Assembly (NCBI GenBank): GCA_002455955.1
Contig: DKLZ01000022.1
Span: 6,435-70,434, forward strand
DNA length: 64,000 nt
Origin: Dehalococcoidia bacterium UBA6627
GTDB taxonomy: Bacteria; Chloroflexota; Dehalococcoidia; UBA2979
Reading direction: 5' to 3'
The notes under the pieces were generated by a model. The model was not told the origin of the DNA. It made no database searches and was given only the letters and a program-made list of their open reading frames with translations. The position numbers and the translations under genes were made by a program. Of the stretch, positions 28,133-36,678 are shown one piece after another (positions within the stretch are counted from its first letter, which is position 1; each line of letters opens with the position of its first letter).

Positions 28133-28765
28133 ATGCCAACCGAAAAGAAGGTGGCACAGGTCGCTGAGTTAAAGGACCAGATCGAACGCGCTGAAATCGC
28201 GATCGCCACGAGCTACCAGCGGGTTAATGTCGCACAACAAATCGAGCTTCGCCGAGCGATTCGCGAAGCTGGCGGCGAAATGCGAGTAGTTAAAAACACA
28301 CTACTAAAGATTGCTGCGACTGACGCTGGCCTCGAGCAGTTCGGGCAACTAGCGGACGGTCCAACTGCAATTGTGTTCGGCTATGAAGAACCTGTAGCGC
28401 CCGCCCGTGCGATAGCTACCTATCTCAAAGAAAACGACGAGTCGGCTTTCAAGATTCGTAGTGCAATCGTGGGTGGAGAACTGGTAGATGCTGCTTACGT
28501 AGAAGACTTAGCGACCGTTCCACCACGAGACGAATTACTTTCCCGAATTGCCGGCGGCCTCGTCGGCAAGCTCAGAGAGCTAATGATGTTGATCGACGTA
28601 ACACCCCGCGAGTTTGTAAGCCTGCTAGAAGCTCGAGCTAACCAGCTGGAGGATGGGGCGAATAGTTCCGATACGACAGACAGCGACTCTGCAGCTAATG
28701 AAGCACCGCAAGATGAAGAGGTAGTTGATGAGGACGAAGTGAGCAATGAAAGTGAGACGGACTAG
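28133..28765 (+). CDS. rplJ: Ribosomal protein uL10 with acidic tail
   Basis: This 210-residue protein anchors L7/L12 to the ribosome. The N-terminal part (VAQVAELKDQIERAEIAI, RRAIREAGGEMRVVKNTLLK) is typical. The family is usually 165-180 residues. Here, after the L12-binding helix, about 38 extra residues rich in Asp, Glu and Ser form an acidic tail. GGAAGGAAA precedes the ATG. Expression is probably controlled by the attenuator upstream. Confidence 0.96.
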   Translation: MPTEKKVAQVAELKDQIERAEIAIATSYQRVNVAQQIELRRAIREAGGEMRVVKNTLLKIAATDAGLEQFGQLADGPTAIVFGYEEPVAPARAIATYLKENDESAFKIRSAIVGGELVDAAYVEDLATVPPRDELLSRIAGGLVGKLRELMMLIDVTPREFVSLLEARANQLEDGANSSDTTDSDSAANEAPQDEEVVDEDEVSNESETD

Positions 28766-28845
28766 AGAGAATTAGAGAAGAAGCAAAACATAAGGGAAAA
28801 AGCTATGCAATTTCCTTCTAGTTAATAGCCGCCAGGGAGACAGTA

Positions 28846-29220
28846 ATGAGCAAAGTTGACGAAGCGCTAGATGTAATCAAGGGTATGACAATCCTTGAGC
28901 TACGTGACCTGAACAAAGCAATCGAAGATGAGTTTGGTGTGACTGCCGCCGCACCAGTTGCCGTCGCAGCCGCGCCTGCTGGCGAAGCCACTGCTGCTGC
29001 AGAAGAAAAGAGTGAATTCGATGTGGTCCTAAAGGACTTCGGGGCAAACAAGATCAATGTGATCAAAGTAGTTCGTGGACTTACGTCGCTTGGACTCAAA
29101 GATGCAAAAGACCTCGTAGAAGCAGCCCCAAAATCTGTTCGTGAAGGTGTCACTAAAGAAGAAGCTGAAGATGCGAAAACTCAGCTCGAGGAGGCAGGTG
29201 CGACCGTCGAGCTATCGTAA
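28846..29220 (+). CDS. rplL: Ribosomal protein bL12 (L7/L12)
   Basis: This 124-residue stalk protein has the dimerising N-terminus, an Ala-rich hinge and the globular domain [36 protein letters not shown], which recruits translation factors. GGGAG precedes ATG 28846. It lies 80 bases after rplJ. In most bacteria rpoB would follow, but here a LysM protein does. Confidence 0.98.
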   Translation: MSKVDEALDVIKGMTILELRDLNKAIEDEFGVTAAAPVAVAAAPAGEATAAAEEKSEFDVVLKDFGANKINVIKVVRGLTSLGLKDAKDLVEAAPKSVREGVTKEEAEDAKTQLEEAGATVELS

Positions 29221-29290
29221 GCACAAGCTATGATTCAGACTCACTCAAAGGGTCAGGAATGCCGTCGAAAGTGCATGGTGCGCTCAACTC

Positions 29291-29863
29291 GTGACTGAAG
29301 ATCAGGGTGTCGATCACAACGTAACCGAGGAAGAGTTGCTCGACGAGAGCGAACTCGACCCAACATTAGCGATCCCCTCTCCCCGAATCTATAGAGGGTC
29401 ACTTATCACTTTATTGATTGGATCAACTTTTGCCATTTGGCTACTGGTTTTTCCTCCTAATGGAACAGACCCAGACAATCCACCCAGCTCGATCAGCGCT
29501 ATAGTACCTACACCTCAACCAACTGCTATAACGGCACCAAATCTTACTCCTTCACCGACACCTGCAGCGACTAGTGTGATACCTGCAACTCCGGTACCCA
29601 CAATGAGTCCCACTCCTAGTCCTACTATCACACCATCACCCACAGCTGCACCTACAGCAGCAATCACTCCAACTGCCACACCAGTCCCGAGCACCCTGAC
29701 GTATACCGTCGTTCTAGGGGATACCATGTTCTGGATCGCAGAACGGTTCCTGCCAGAGGGTGAGGATATTAATACGTTTATTGATGAGATCGCTGAGTTC
29801 AATGGGATAGTCGACGTGATGCAGATCCAAGCTGGACAGACACTGGAAATCCCTCGCCAGTAG
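29291..29863 (+). CDS. Membrane-anchored LysM protein
   Basis: The protein has 190 residues, starting at GTG 29291. An acidic cytoplasmic N-terminus of about 35 residues is followed by one membrane span (LITLLIGSTFAIWLLVF), a Pro/Thr/Ser-rich spacer of about 75 residues and a single LysM domain at the C-terminus (YTVVLGDTMFWIAERFL to IQAGQTLEIP). LysM binds N-acetylglucosamine polymers such as peptidoglycan, so it probably tethers the membrane to the wall or other glycan. No enzymatic domain is present. Confidence 0.8.
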   Translation: MTEDQGVDHNVTEEELLDESELDPTLAIPSPRIYRGSLITLLIGSTFAIWLLVFPPNGTDPDNPPSSISAIVPTPQPTAITAPNLTPSPTPAATSVIPATPVPTMSPTPSPTITPSPTAAPTAAITPTATPVPSTLTYTVVLGDTMFWIAERFLPEGEDINTFIDEIAEFNGIVDVMQIQAGQTLEIPRQ

Positions 29864-29888
29864 CCACGAAATCGATTGAGGAGAATCG

Positions 29889-30326
29889 ATGAATCGCGAG
29901 ATGCTTGAGGAACACTCAGCTTCACGTCAGATACTCATACCGAGTATGGCGGTCTACGGGTTGGCAACCTTTGCCGTCGATTTAATGTTCCTAGTCTCGG
30001 CCAAAGCATTGTTCGATGGTAATGGTGGCGCATCACTTCCAGCTATAATCCTCGGAATTCTAGGCTTTGCAGTTACCTTCGAATTGATCGCAGGAATTCG
30101 AGATTTCCGCACTCAACCTAAAATGCTCGAAGGAGAAGCTGGACGAATTTGGAAAAAGTCGAAGGTCCTATTCTTTGGCCGCCAAGATTACCTACTTGTC
30201 AATGGAAAAGTTTTCGAAGTAAGCCCGATCACTGCGACCGAGCTACAGCCAGGTCAGCGAGTTGCCATCTGCCATTGGCCACACACGTCAAGAGTGATCA
30301 CTCTTCAACGCATAGTTGACAGCTAG
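29889..30326 (+). CDS. Two-span membrane protein of unknown function
   Basis: The protein has 145 residues with two hydrophobic segments (about 19-40 and 48-66). A cytosolic or external domain of about 75 residues follows, ending in VITLRIV-like strands and a possible small beta domain (FGRQDYLLVNGKVFEVSP). A GAGGAGA site precedes ATG 29889, 25 bases after the LysM gene, so they are probably one operon. I do not recognise the family. Confidence 0.7.
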   Translation: MNREMLEEHSASRQILIPSMAVYGLATFAVDLMFLVSAKALFDGNGGASLPAIILGILGFAVTFELIAGIRDFRTQPKMLEGEAGRIWKKSKVLFFGRQDYLLVNGKVFEVSPITATELQPGQRVAICHWPHTSRVITLQRIVDS

Positions 30327-30533
30327 CATTTGAATGACAGGGTCCTGTGTCCAACAACGACTTATTTTGGACTCCTGAAATGAAAGCTGTGCCCGCTATG
30401 ACGGATCTCCAGTTTGAGTAGGTGTCCAAACAGGTCGAAGGTTATAACTACACGGCAGGCAAACACCACACAAACAACACTCGCACCCTTGAAAATTCGA
30501 TTTGAGTAATCTCAATCCATAAAACCAACCAAG

Positions 30534-31163
30534 GTGCGCTTTTCATCCGAGTACCGCGATCCAAGTGCTACTATCTCTGACAGGGCGGGGAGAACTGGAA
30601 CATCTGCAGACTTGCACTGGCTCGACCTAATCATAGTCGCAGTCATCACATGGATGACCTTTTCCGCTCTGCGACGCGGTCTAATTCAAGAGATCGTGAT
30701 GCTAGTGGCGTTGATGCTTGGAGCCGTAGTCGCTGGATCTTTCTACAATGATCTAAGTACGAATATCGAATTTCTGATTGATCACGAAGAGCGTCGTAAC
30801 TTCCTCGCCTTTACTACTTTATTGGTTGGAATTCTGATTCTTGGAAGATTAATCGCAGGTTTGCTTCGAAAAACCGCTAGGTTTTTCATGCTTGGGCCCT
30901 TTGATCGTATAGGTGGAGCAGTATTCGGCTTCATAAAAGGCATCGTTATTGTGGAGGTCGCATTGATCGTCATCTCCGTTTTTCCAATTTCGGAGACTGC
31001 TGCCAATGCAATCGAAGACTCACAGCTAGCGGCTATCTTCCTTAAGCAAGCCCCATTCGTGGAATTGGCGTTACCGTCTGAATTTGAAAACGCATTGGAC
31101 ACGCTTCGCCAGTGGCAAGAATCACTTCCGACTTCCGTCGCCGATGTAAGTCACCGCAAGTAA
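30534..31163 (+). CDS. CvpA-family membrane protein
   Basis: This 209-residue protein starts at GTG 30534. After a hydrophilic N-terminus it has four membrane spans with the CvpA pattern: LDLIIVAVITWMTFSALRRG, then a second span, a glycine/arginine linker, and GPFDRIGGAVFGFIKG before the last span. CvpA proteins are linked to colicin V production and envelope processes, with no defined activity. The 207 bases before it hold no clear feature except short inverted repeats. The following 203 bases run to a convergent gene. Confidence 0.75.
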   Translation: MRFSSEYRDPSATISDRAGRTGTSADLHWLDLIIVAVITWMTFSALRRGLIQEIVMLVALMLGAVVAGSFYNDLSTNIEFLIDHEERRNFLAFTTLLVGILILGRLIAGLLRKTARFFMLGPFDRIGGAVFGFIKGIVIVEVALIVISVFPISETAANAIEDSQLAAIFLKQAPFVELALPSEFENALDTLRQWQESLPTSVADVSHRK

Positions 31164-31352
31164 TAATATTCTTCTACTACCTGCTGAAGCGGGCATGACT
31201 CTTGCTAGTCATCCATACCGACATTCGGAACAGCCAGCAGTGTCATTCGCCGTTCATTTGACACGATATCGCGAGTGGACACCGTTTATTTCCGGATGGC
31301 AACGAAACCAAAACTCTTCGTTTGCAGCGGCCCACTGAACACTCTTGTCCGA

Positions 31353-31366
31353 TTAGCTGCAGCTAA
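31353..31366. repeat. Perfect 14-base palindrome between convergent genes
   Basis: TTAGCTGCAGCTAA at 31353-31366 is fully self-complementary and abuts the stop codon of the minus-strand gene. It may be chance or a protein-binding site. It lacks a loop and a T run, so it is not a terminator. Confidence 0.3.
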
Positions 31367-32077
31367 CTAAACCATCTCCCCTGTTCGTCGATCGAGAATC
31401 GGTGCCACAGTCTCCAAATTAAGCAACTTCCTTACCGCTATCAGCGATTCTAGGCACGCACCTGGACTCGTCCATCCTCGCTCTGTTACTGCTCTCGCGA
31501 CGGTGGTACCTAGTTTTGCGACATCGGGCAGCTTTGCATGACAATCCTCTTCGATCGCTCCCCAAAGCTCGGTCGGATGCTCAATCGCACCTCGCGCATA
31601 TACCAACAGCGCCCAGACTAAAATGCCATCACCGCCATCATCTTCCCATTCAGAGTAGTCGCGGAGAAGATCTTTCAGAGCTTGATGACGTTGCTCATCT
31701 TCCCATTCAACATCGAGGGCGAGGGCACTGAGAGCATGATTAGCTGCAGGTGCAAAAACCAGTTCACGAAGAGCCGCGCGAATAATAGGACCATCTACTG
31801 CATCATTTTCCGCTGGTCGTTGTATCGCCGGATAGCGTTCGAGTCTTTGGCGCACGTGCTCGAGGGCAACACCGACGATATGAGGAAGGGCGTGGGTCGG
31901 TACCCCGTTATGTAGCCGGATCACAACTTTATCCTTCTGCCACATGATATTAGAGAAAACATGCTCCGCACCGGATTCGAATTGAAGCGAGCGTTCAGCC
32001 TCGACACGTAACCGACTCTCAATCTCTGCATGCAAATGTTCGATAGCGTCTCCAATATCCTTACCAATAACCTTCAT
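31367..32077 (-). CDS. Hypothetical protein, 236 residues
   Basis: I choose ATG 32077, with a GGTGGGA site upstream. The frame is open eight codons further. The protein is soluble, with no signal or membrane segment, mostly helical and rich in Glu and Ala. It contains HNGVPTHALPHIVGVALEHVRQRL, which may be a conserved block, and an acidic middle (EWEDDGGDGILVWALLVYA). I recognise no domain. It is the last gene of the minus-strand group that begins with the phosphoesterase gene at 35.5 kb, lying 179 bases after pheA. Confidence 0.65.
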   Translation of the reverse strand: MKVIGKDIGDAIEHLHAEIESRLRVEAERSLQFESGAEHVFSNIMWQKDKVVIRLHNGVPTHALPHIVGVALEHVRQRLERYPAIQRPAENDAVDGPIIRAALRELVFAPAANHALSALALDVEWEDEQRHQALKDLLRDYSEWEDDGGDGILVWALLVYARGAIEHPTELWGAIEEDCHAKLPDVAKLGTTVARAVTERGWTSPGACLESLIAVRKLLNLETVAPILDRRTGEMV

Positions 32078-32256
32078 AATAGATCCCACCTCGTCTTGCA
32101 CCAGATATCTGATACTGAAAAGAGCAACGCACCCTCGTTAGCAACGGCATTCATCACATCAATCCCTTGGGTTGAGCATGTTGCGCTACCTGTATTCATG
32201 TCCAATAGGTCACACTGGGACCAATGCGATAGAAAATCTCACCTCGAAACCTGAAC

Positions 32257-33087
32257 TTAGTCATCGTTGCCAGACCATCGTGGATACGACCCAAGAACAG
32301 AAAGCCACTGCGTGCAAAGGCGCGCCTCATCGATTGCGGCTGTGATATCGGATTCCTGTTGGTGGCCTTCAACATCAACAAAGAAATAGTAGGTTCCAAG
32401 CTGACGCCCAGTTGGACGAGACTCGATTTTTGTCATGTTGATCGAGCGTTCAGCAAACGGCTGAAGGACTTCTACCAATGACCCTGGACGATCATGCGCC
32501 ATGCTAAAAACAAGGGACGTCTTATCATCCCCGCTCGGCTCGCAATCATCTGCCGATAAGATGATGAATCGAGTCTGATTATTCGGCAGGTCACTGATGT
32601 CTTCTTCGTAGCATTGCGCCGAGTAAAGATCCGCTGCTCGTCGATTTCCAACCGCAAGTGTTCCTGGCTCTTTGATAGCTGACTCTATCGCTGCTGATGT
32701 AGAAAGTGCTGCAACTGGCAGCGCTGCAGGAACAAGAACGCTGAGATTGCGGCGACATTGTGCCAGTGCCTGTGGATGTGAGTAAACGATCTCTACATCA
32801 ACAAGGGACAGTCCGGGCGAACCTACTAATGCATGCTTAATCGGGAGGACAACTTCCGCATTGATATTTAGGTTCAGATCGTCGCGCACAAGGATTGCAA
32901 GTGTTTCAGCAACCGGACCTTCGAGAGAATTTTCGATCGCACAAACTGCTGCACTTGCTTCGCCATTCTCAACAGCTAGCGCGGCTGCAGTAAACGTTCG
33001 GTAAGGAACCAATTCCGCTGCAGCATCGTACGTAAGCGCGGCTGCCTCAGTATAAGTTCCGATAGGTCCAAGAAAAGCGAGACGCAT
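32257..33087 (-). CDS. pheA: Prephenate dehydratase
   Basis: This 276-residue enzyme converts prephenate to phenylpyruvate in phenylalanine synthesis. The N-terminal FLGPIGTYTEAAAL, the AIENSLEGPV motif, the catalytic NQTRFIIL, and the C-terminal ACT domain with the Phe-sensing ESRPTG are all present. It is a monofunctional form without chorismate mutase. Its ATG shares one base with the stop of the preceding RCK gene, an odd partner that makes them a coupled unit. Confidence 0.96.
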   Translation of the reverse strand: MRLAFLGPIGTYTEAAALTYDAAAELVPYRTFTAAALAVENGEASAAVCAIENSLEGPVAETLAILVRDDLNLNINAEVVLPIKHALVGSPGLSLVDVEIVYSHPQALAQCRRNLSVLVPAALPVAALSTSAAIESAIKEPGTLAVGNRRAADLYSAQCYEEDISDLPNNQTRFIILSADDCEPSGDDKTSLVFSMAHDRPGSLVEVLQPFAERSINMTKIESRPTGRQLGTYYFFVDVEGHQQESDITAAIDEARLCTQWLSVLGSYPRWSGNDD

Positions 33088-33761
33088 TAAACGGCAACCG
33101 GATGACCGGTAATTAGTTCATGCATACTTTCTTCGGCGTCGATTGGAATAACTGCAATCACTTCGTCACCACTATGAAGCACTGTGCCATCGTTCGGGAC
33201 GACAGCACCTCCATCACCGACCACTAGTGATATCAATGTGCCAATAGGAAGTTCGAGATCGCGAATTGCACGGCCATCGGCGGGAGCTCCATGTTGCAAA
33301 TGTAAGTCAACTACAGTCAGCCCGTGTTTCTTAAGTTTCATCAGGGGTACCACCGTATGCTCCGGAAGCGTAGTTTCAATCTGAGCCATCACAGCCTGTG
33401 AAGCTGACACCGTAGTATCAATCCCAAGTCTAATAAACAGCTCTTCGTTATGCGGATCGTTTACTCTCGCGATCGTACGAGGAACATTGAAACGATGCTT
33501 AGCCACCTGACACGTAACTAAGTTAGCACCGTCGTCTGCAGTAACAGCGATCAAAAGGTCTGCCCTTCCAGCCCCAACTTGTTCGAGGAAGGAAACTTCT
33601 GAGCCGTCACCATTAACAACCATTTCTCCAAGTTCATCACGGAGTTTGGAGGCCTGATTATGATCTCGCTCTATGATCGTAACTTCATGATCAGGCAGAA
33701 CTTGCAGTTCGAGAGCGAGGCCATAGCCAACCATCCCTCCGCCGACAACGATGATATACAT
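33087..33761 (-). CDS. TrkA/KtrA-type potassium channel regulator with RCK-N and RCK-C domains
   Basis: This 224-residue protein has a Rossmann NAD-binding RCK-N domain (VVGGGMVGYGLAL, then VVNGDGSEVSFLEQVGAG) and a C-terminal TrkA-C domain after residue 140. It would gate a potassium channel of the Trk/Ktr type at the membrane. No channel gene is in the window. A second, shorter RCK gene lies four bases upstream, and pheA follows with overlapping stop and start. Confidence 0.88.
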   Translation of the reverse strand: MYIIVVGGGMVGYGLALELQVLPDHEVTIIERDHNQASKLRDELGEMVVNGDGSEVSFLEQVGAGRADLLIAVTADDGANLVTCQVAKHRFNVPRTIARVNDPHNEELFIRLGIDTTVSASQAVMAQIETTLPEHTVVPLMKLKKHGLTVVDLHLQHGAPADGRAIRDLELPIGTLISLVVGDGGAVVPNDGTVLHSGDEVIAVIPIDAEESMHELITGHPVAV

Positions 33762-33764
33762 AAG

Positions 33765-34199
33765 CTAGCCTTGTGATGCCTCTGTTAGTTTATCCGGCGT
33801 CTCTTCGAACAGTGACGTTATTATTAGCTCCGATCCATTCTTTGTTGGACTAAACGTACTGAGCCCAAGTTGTTCAAATAGAACACTGCGTTGCGGGTCT
33901 TTCACTCGTGTAATCACATTCTTAATTCCAAACTGATGCTTCGCTCGTTGCGAAGCAAGAAGATTACGATTATCTCCGGATGCGACGGCGATAAATACAT
34001 CAGCTTCTTCTATGTTAATTGCCTCTAGGATTCTGAAATCGTTACCTGACCCTGTTATTCGTCGACCCGCGAAATTAGTTGGTAATCGTGAGAAAGCGAA
34101 CGGATCAGTATCTATAACCGAGACGTCATGACCACCTTCTGAAAGCTGACCAGCAACACTAGCGCCGACTCGTCCACAACCCATGACAATTACATTCAT
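33765..34199 (-). CDS. TrkA-N (RCK-N) domain protein
   Basis: This 144-residue protein is a single RCK-N domain: VMGCGRVGASVAG is the nucleotide-binding loop, with the acidic end of strand two in VIDTDPF. It lacks the C-terminal RCK-C domain seen in its neighbour. The two probably act as a pair on one channel, as occurs in many Chloroflexota and actinobacteria. It starts with ATG 34199 nine bases after the universal stress protein gene. Confidence 0.86.
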   Translation of the reverse strand: MNVIVMGCGRVGASVAGQLSEGGHDVSVIDTDPFAFSRLPTNFAGRRITGSGNDFRILEAINIEEADVFIAVASGDNRNLLASQRAKHQFGIKNVITRVKDPQRSVLFEQLGLSTFSPTKNGSELIITSLFEETPDKLTEASQG

Positions 34200-34208
34200 C
34201 TTTGTCTC

Positions 34209-34679
34209 TCAGTTAGATAGTGGTGCCAACTCATCGTCATCTCTGTCCGGATAACGCACTAGCCAAACGTAGCCGGGAGCGTGTTCGAGGACATACTCTG
34301 CGACAGGTCCAAGTTCGAATCTACCGAATGGACGACGATAAGGAATACCCATCACTATTGCATCCACTCGACGATCTATGGCTTCGTCAACAATTACATG
34401 TCCAGTTTGTCGGGCTTGAAGCAGGTCACTTTCTAATGAAATATTATGTGCCGCAGCAATGGCATCGGCACGTTCGAGTATCTGTTCCCCATGTTGCTCT
34501 TCAATGACTAGATCAGCAGTGAGCGGTAACGACCTTTCTACCTCTATTACATGTATGACAGTAACGCTGGCTTCGGATCTGCTAGCTGTTTGGCTCACTG
34601 CCGTGAGAGCTCCATAGGAAGCCTCGGTTCCATCAAGTAGCACAAGAAAAGAACGCGCGTCGATCGGATCAAGATGCAC
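34209..34679 (-). CDS. Universal stress protein-like
   Basis: This 156-residue protein, starting at GTG 34679, has the UspA fold order (SFLVLLDGTEASYGAL at the N-terminus, VTVIHVIE, DAIVMGIPYRR). The ATP-binding motif G2xG9xG(S/T) is degenerate: GIPY has Tyr at the second Gly and the last element is GP, so it may not bind ATP. It lies just upstream of two RCK genes, where Usp proteins often regulate potassium transport or stress response. Confidence 0.78.
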   Translation of the reverse strand: MHLDPIDARSFLVLLDGTEASYGALTAVSQTASRSEASVTVIHVIEVERSLPLTADLVIEEQHGEQILERADAIAAAHNISLESDLLQARQTGHVIVDEAIDRRVDAIVMGIPYRRPFGRFELGPVAEYVLEHAPGYVWLVRYPDRDDDELAPLSN

Positions 34680-34735
34680 GTTACTAACCTTATCTTTGAC
34701 TTAAGTAGTATGTGTTTGAATGTTCGATATCTAAA

Positions 34736-34957
34736 TCAATGCTGTCGCGCAATTAAGTAGCGAACAAGTGCATTCCCGATCAGCACAATACCTAAAAAAC
34801 CCTCCAAGCTAATCGGCCGACCATCATTAAATGCAACTCCAATAGCAAGCGCACCGACGAGCGCAGATGTTATTGCGAGAATCTGATTTTTTCTTAGCAC
34901 TGCTACCACCATAGAAGTTTCGAAAACGAGCAAAGCTAGTGAAGTTGTTCGATCCAC
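34736..34957 (-). CDS. Small membrane protein, 73 residues
   Basis: The start is GTG 34957, overlapping the end of the phosphoesterase gene by 22 bases in another frame. It has hydrophobic stretches around residues 6-20, 28-43 and 50-66 with a conserved-looking NDGRPISLEG loop. I do not recognise it. The overlap suggests translational coupling. Confidence 0.5.
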   Translation of the reverse strand: MDRTTSLALLVFETSMVVAVLRKNQILAITSALVGALAIGVAFNDGRPISLEGFLGIVLIGNALVRYLIARQH

Positions 34958-35520
34958 GCATCAATGTTGCTCTTTCGGATATCAAGGAATCCCACTGTTC
35001 CTAGTTGAGTTTGCAAGTTACGTGGGTATGTGGGCGACCCCGAGTTAATTATTAATACCCCATCGTTCCAAGTCACATGCGGCACATGCGTGTCTCCACC
35101 CACGACAATATCCACTGGACCATTAAACTTGCGCTCCATTGCTTCTGGTATAGGAATCCAATTCAGATGAGGGAGTTCAGGGAATGCATGTGTCATGCCG
35201 ATACGCTTTCCGCCAACGTTAATCACCTGATTGTGAGCAAGACGATGGTCGTTTGGTGCAACGGGACGACCACTCGAACCATCGTCACCATTTCCACGAA
35301 CGGCGATGACAGGAGCTACAGCCTCAAGCCAATCGAGAACAATCACATCGTGAATATCACCAGCGTGGAGGATCAGGTCAACTTCACGGAAGGCTTCATA
35401 CACTTCATCAAATAATGTCGCACGCGCTTCGGGTATATGCGTATCAGAGATTAGCCCAATGAGCGCGTCGCCCTCGAGATCGTGTTCAATTAGCCAAGGG
35501 GGTGTACTCTCAAGGGCCAT
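34936..35520 (-). CDS. Metallophosphoesterase (YfcE / MJ0936 type)
   Basis: This 194-residue calcineurin-like phosphoesterase has all metal-binding motifs: GLISDTHIPEA (DxH), LHAGDIHD (GDxH), VRGNGD (GNxD/H), THAF, and GDTHVPH (GHTH-like, here GDTHV). Family members hydrolyse phosphodiesters, for example YfcE, with unknown natural substrates. It begins the minus-strand gene group and is divergent from pdxS with a 203-base gap that can hold both promoters. Confidence 0.85.
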   Translation of the reverse strand: MALESTPPWLIEHDLEGDALIGLISDTHIPEARATLFDEVYEAFREVDLILHAGDIHDVIVLDWLEAVAPVIAVRGNGDDGSSGRPVAPNDHRLAHNQVINVGGKRIGMTHAFPELPHLNWIPIPEAMERKFNGPVDIVVGGDTHVPHVTWNDGVLIINSGSPTYPRNLQTQLGTVGFLDIRKSNIDAWIEQLH

Positions 35521-35656
35521 CCTTATAAGGGTAGCTCGTCTGCTTAGTCGTAGCGAGCTCCATCAATAAACAATAATTGGGGAGGCCCAACCCAGTCACT
35601 CGCACGACTTTGTAACAATTCGTTGAAATCACAAAAATCCACCGAATTAAGCGTAC

Positions 35657-35685
35657 GGTTCATCCTACGAGTCGGACGCTACAAT
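35657..35685 (+). promoter_or_regulatory. Candidate pdxS promoter
   Basis: TACAAT (35680-35685) is a strong -10 box 38 bases before the pdxS start. The paired -35 GGTTCA (35657-35662) at 17 bases is a weak match. It lies in the divergent gap with the phosphoesterase gene. Confidence 0.4.
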
Positions 35686-35723
35686 ATGAGCGGGAGCAGC
35701 TTCTCAATTCTAGAGGGAACATT

Positions 35724-36668
35724 ATGACAAACAACGGCAGCAACGAGACACCTCTTCCGAATGACGCTAGCGGTAAAGACTCAACGGGTGAAACCGCTAC
35801 TTGGCGAGTTAAAACCGGACTCGCACAGATGCTCAAAGGGGGTGTGATTATGGATGTCACAACCGCCGCCGAGGCAGAAATTGCTGAGGAAGCTGGTGCC
35901 GTTGCGGTCATGGCACTAGAACGCGTCCCTGCTGATATTCGCAAAGAGGGTGGCGTTGCACGGATGAGTGCTGTCGAGAAAATAGAAGAGATTCAAAAAG
36001 CCGTCACCATTCCAGTAATGGCGAAGGCGAGGATCGGCCATTTCGTCGAAGCGCAGATCCTTGATGCGCTTGGGATCGACTACATAGATGAATCGGAGGT
36101 GTTAACGCCAGCCGATGACCGAAATCACATCGACAAGACAGTGTTCCGTGCTCCTTTTGTTTGTGGATGTCGGAACTTGGGTGAAGCCCTGCGTCGTATC
36201 TCTGAAGGTGCCGCCATGATTCGTACGAAGGGTGAGGCTGGCACTGGCGACATCGTGGAGGCGGTCCGCCATATGAGACAACTTTGGGATGGTATTCGCA
36301 GTCTTCAAAACATGGCGACAGACGAGCTCCCGACAGCCGCGAAAGAGTTGCAGGCACCACTAGAACTCTTACGCGAGGTAAAGGAACTCGGTCGGCTACC
36401 GGTAGTAAACTTCTCCGCCGGAGGAGTCGCTACACCAGCTGATGCGGCATTGATGATGCAACTAGGCGCCGATGGCGTATTTGTTGGATCGGGAATTTTC
36501 AAATCAGATCGCCCAAGCGCGGTTGCTGAAGCAATCGTCAAAGCAGTAACTCATTATCAAGATCCAATAGTTTTAGCTGAAGTATCAAGAGGTCTCGGCG
36601 CGGCGATGAGAGGCGAGGCAGTTGCATCAATTCCGGTCGAAGAGCAGCTGGCTGGACGAGGAAACTAA
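35724..36668 (+). CDS. pdxS: Pyridoxal 5'-phosphate synthase subunit PdxS
   Basis: This 314-residue TIM-barrel subunit makes PLP from ribose 5-phosphate, glyceraldehyde 3-phosphate and ammonia. [50 protein letters not shown] and [10 protein letters not shown] give the catalytic Asp and both Lys sites. A non-conserved N-terminal stretch of about 25 residues precedes the domain. GAGGGA precedes the ATG. The glutaminase partner pdxT starts 10 bases downstream. Confidence 0.98.
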   Translation: MTNNGSNETPLPNDASGKDSTGETATWRVKTGLAQMLKGGVIMDVTTAAEAEIAEEAGAVAVMALERVPADIRKEGGVARMSAVEKIEEIQKAVTIPVMAKARIGHFVEAQILDALGIDYIDESEVLTPADDRNHIDKTVFRAPFVCGCRNLGEALRRISEGAAMIRTKGEAGTGDIVEAVRHMRQLWDGIRSLQNMATDELPTAAKELQAPLELLREVKELGRLPVVNFSAGGVATPADAALMMQLGADGVFVGSGIFKSDRPSAVAEAIVKAVTHYQDPIVLAEVSRGLGAAMRGEAVASIPVEEQLAGRGN

Positions 36669-36678
36669 CTTCCAGGGG

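Noticed and set aside
31191..31212. ATGACT/AGTCAT hairpin after the CvpA gene
   Set aside because: Only six pairs, no T run and AT-rich, so it cannot be told from chance.
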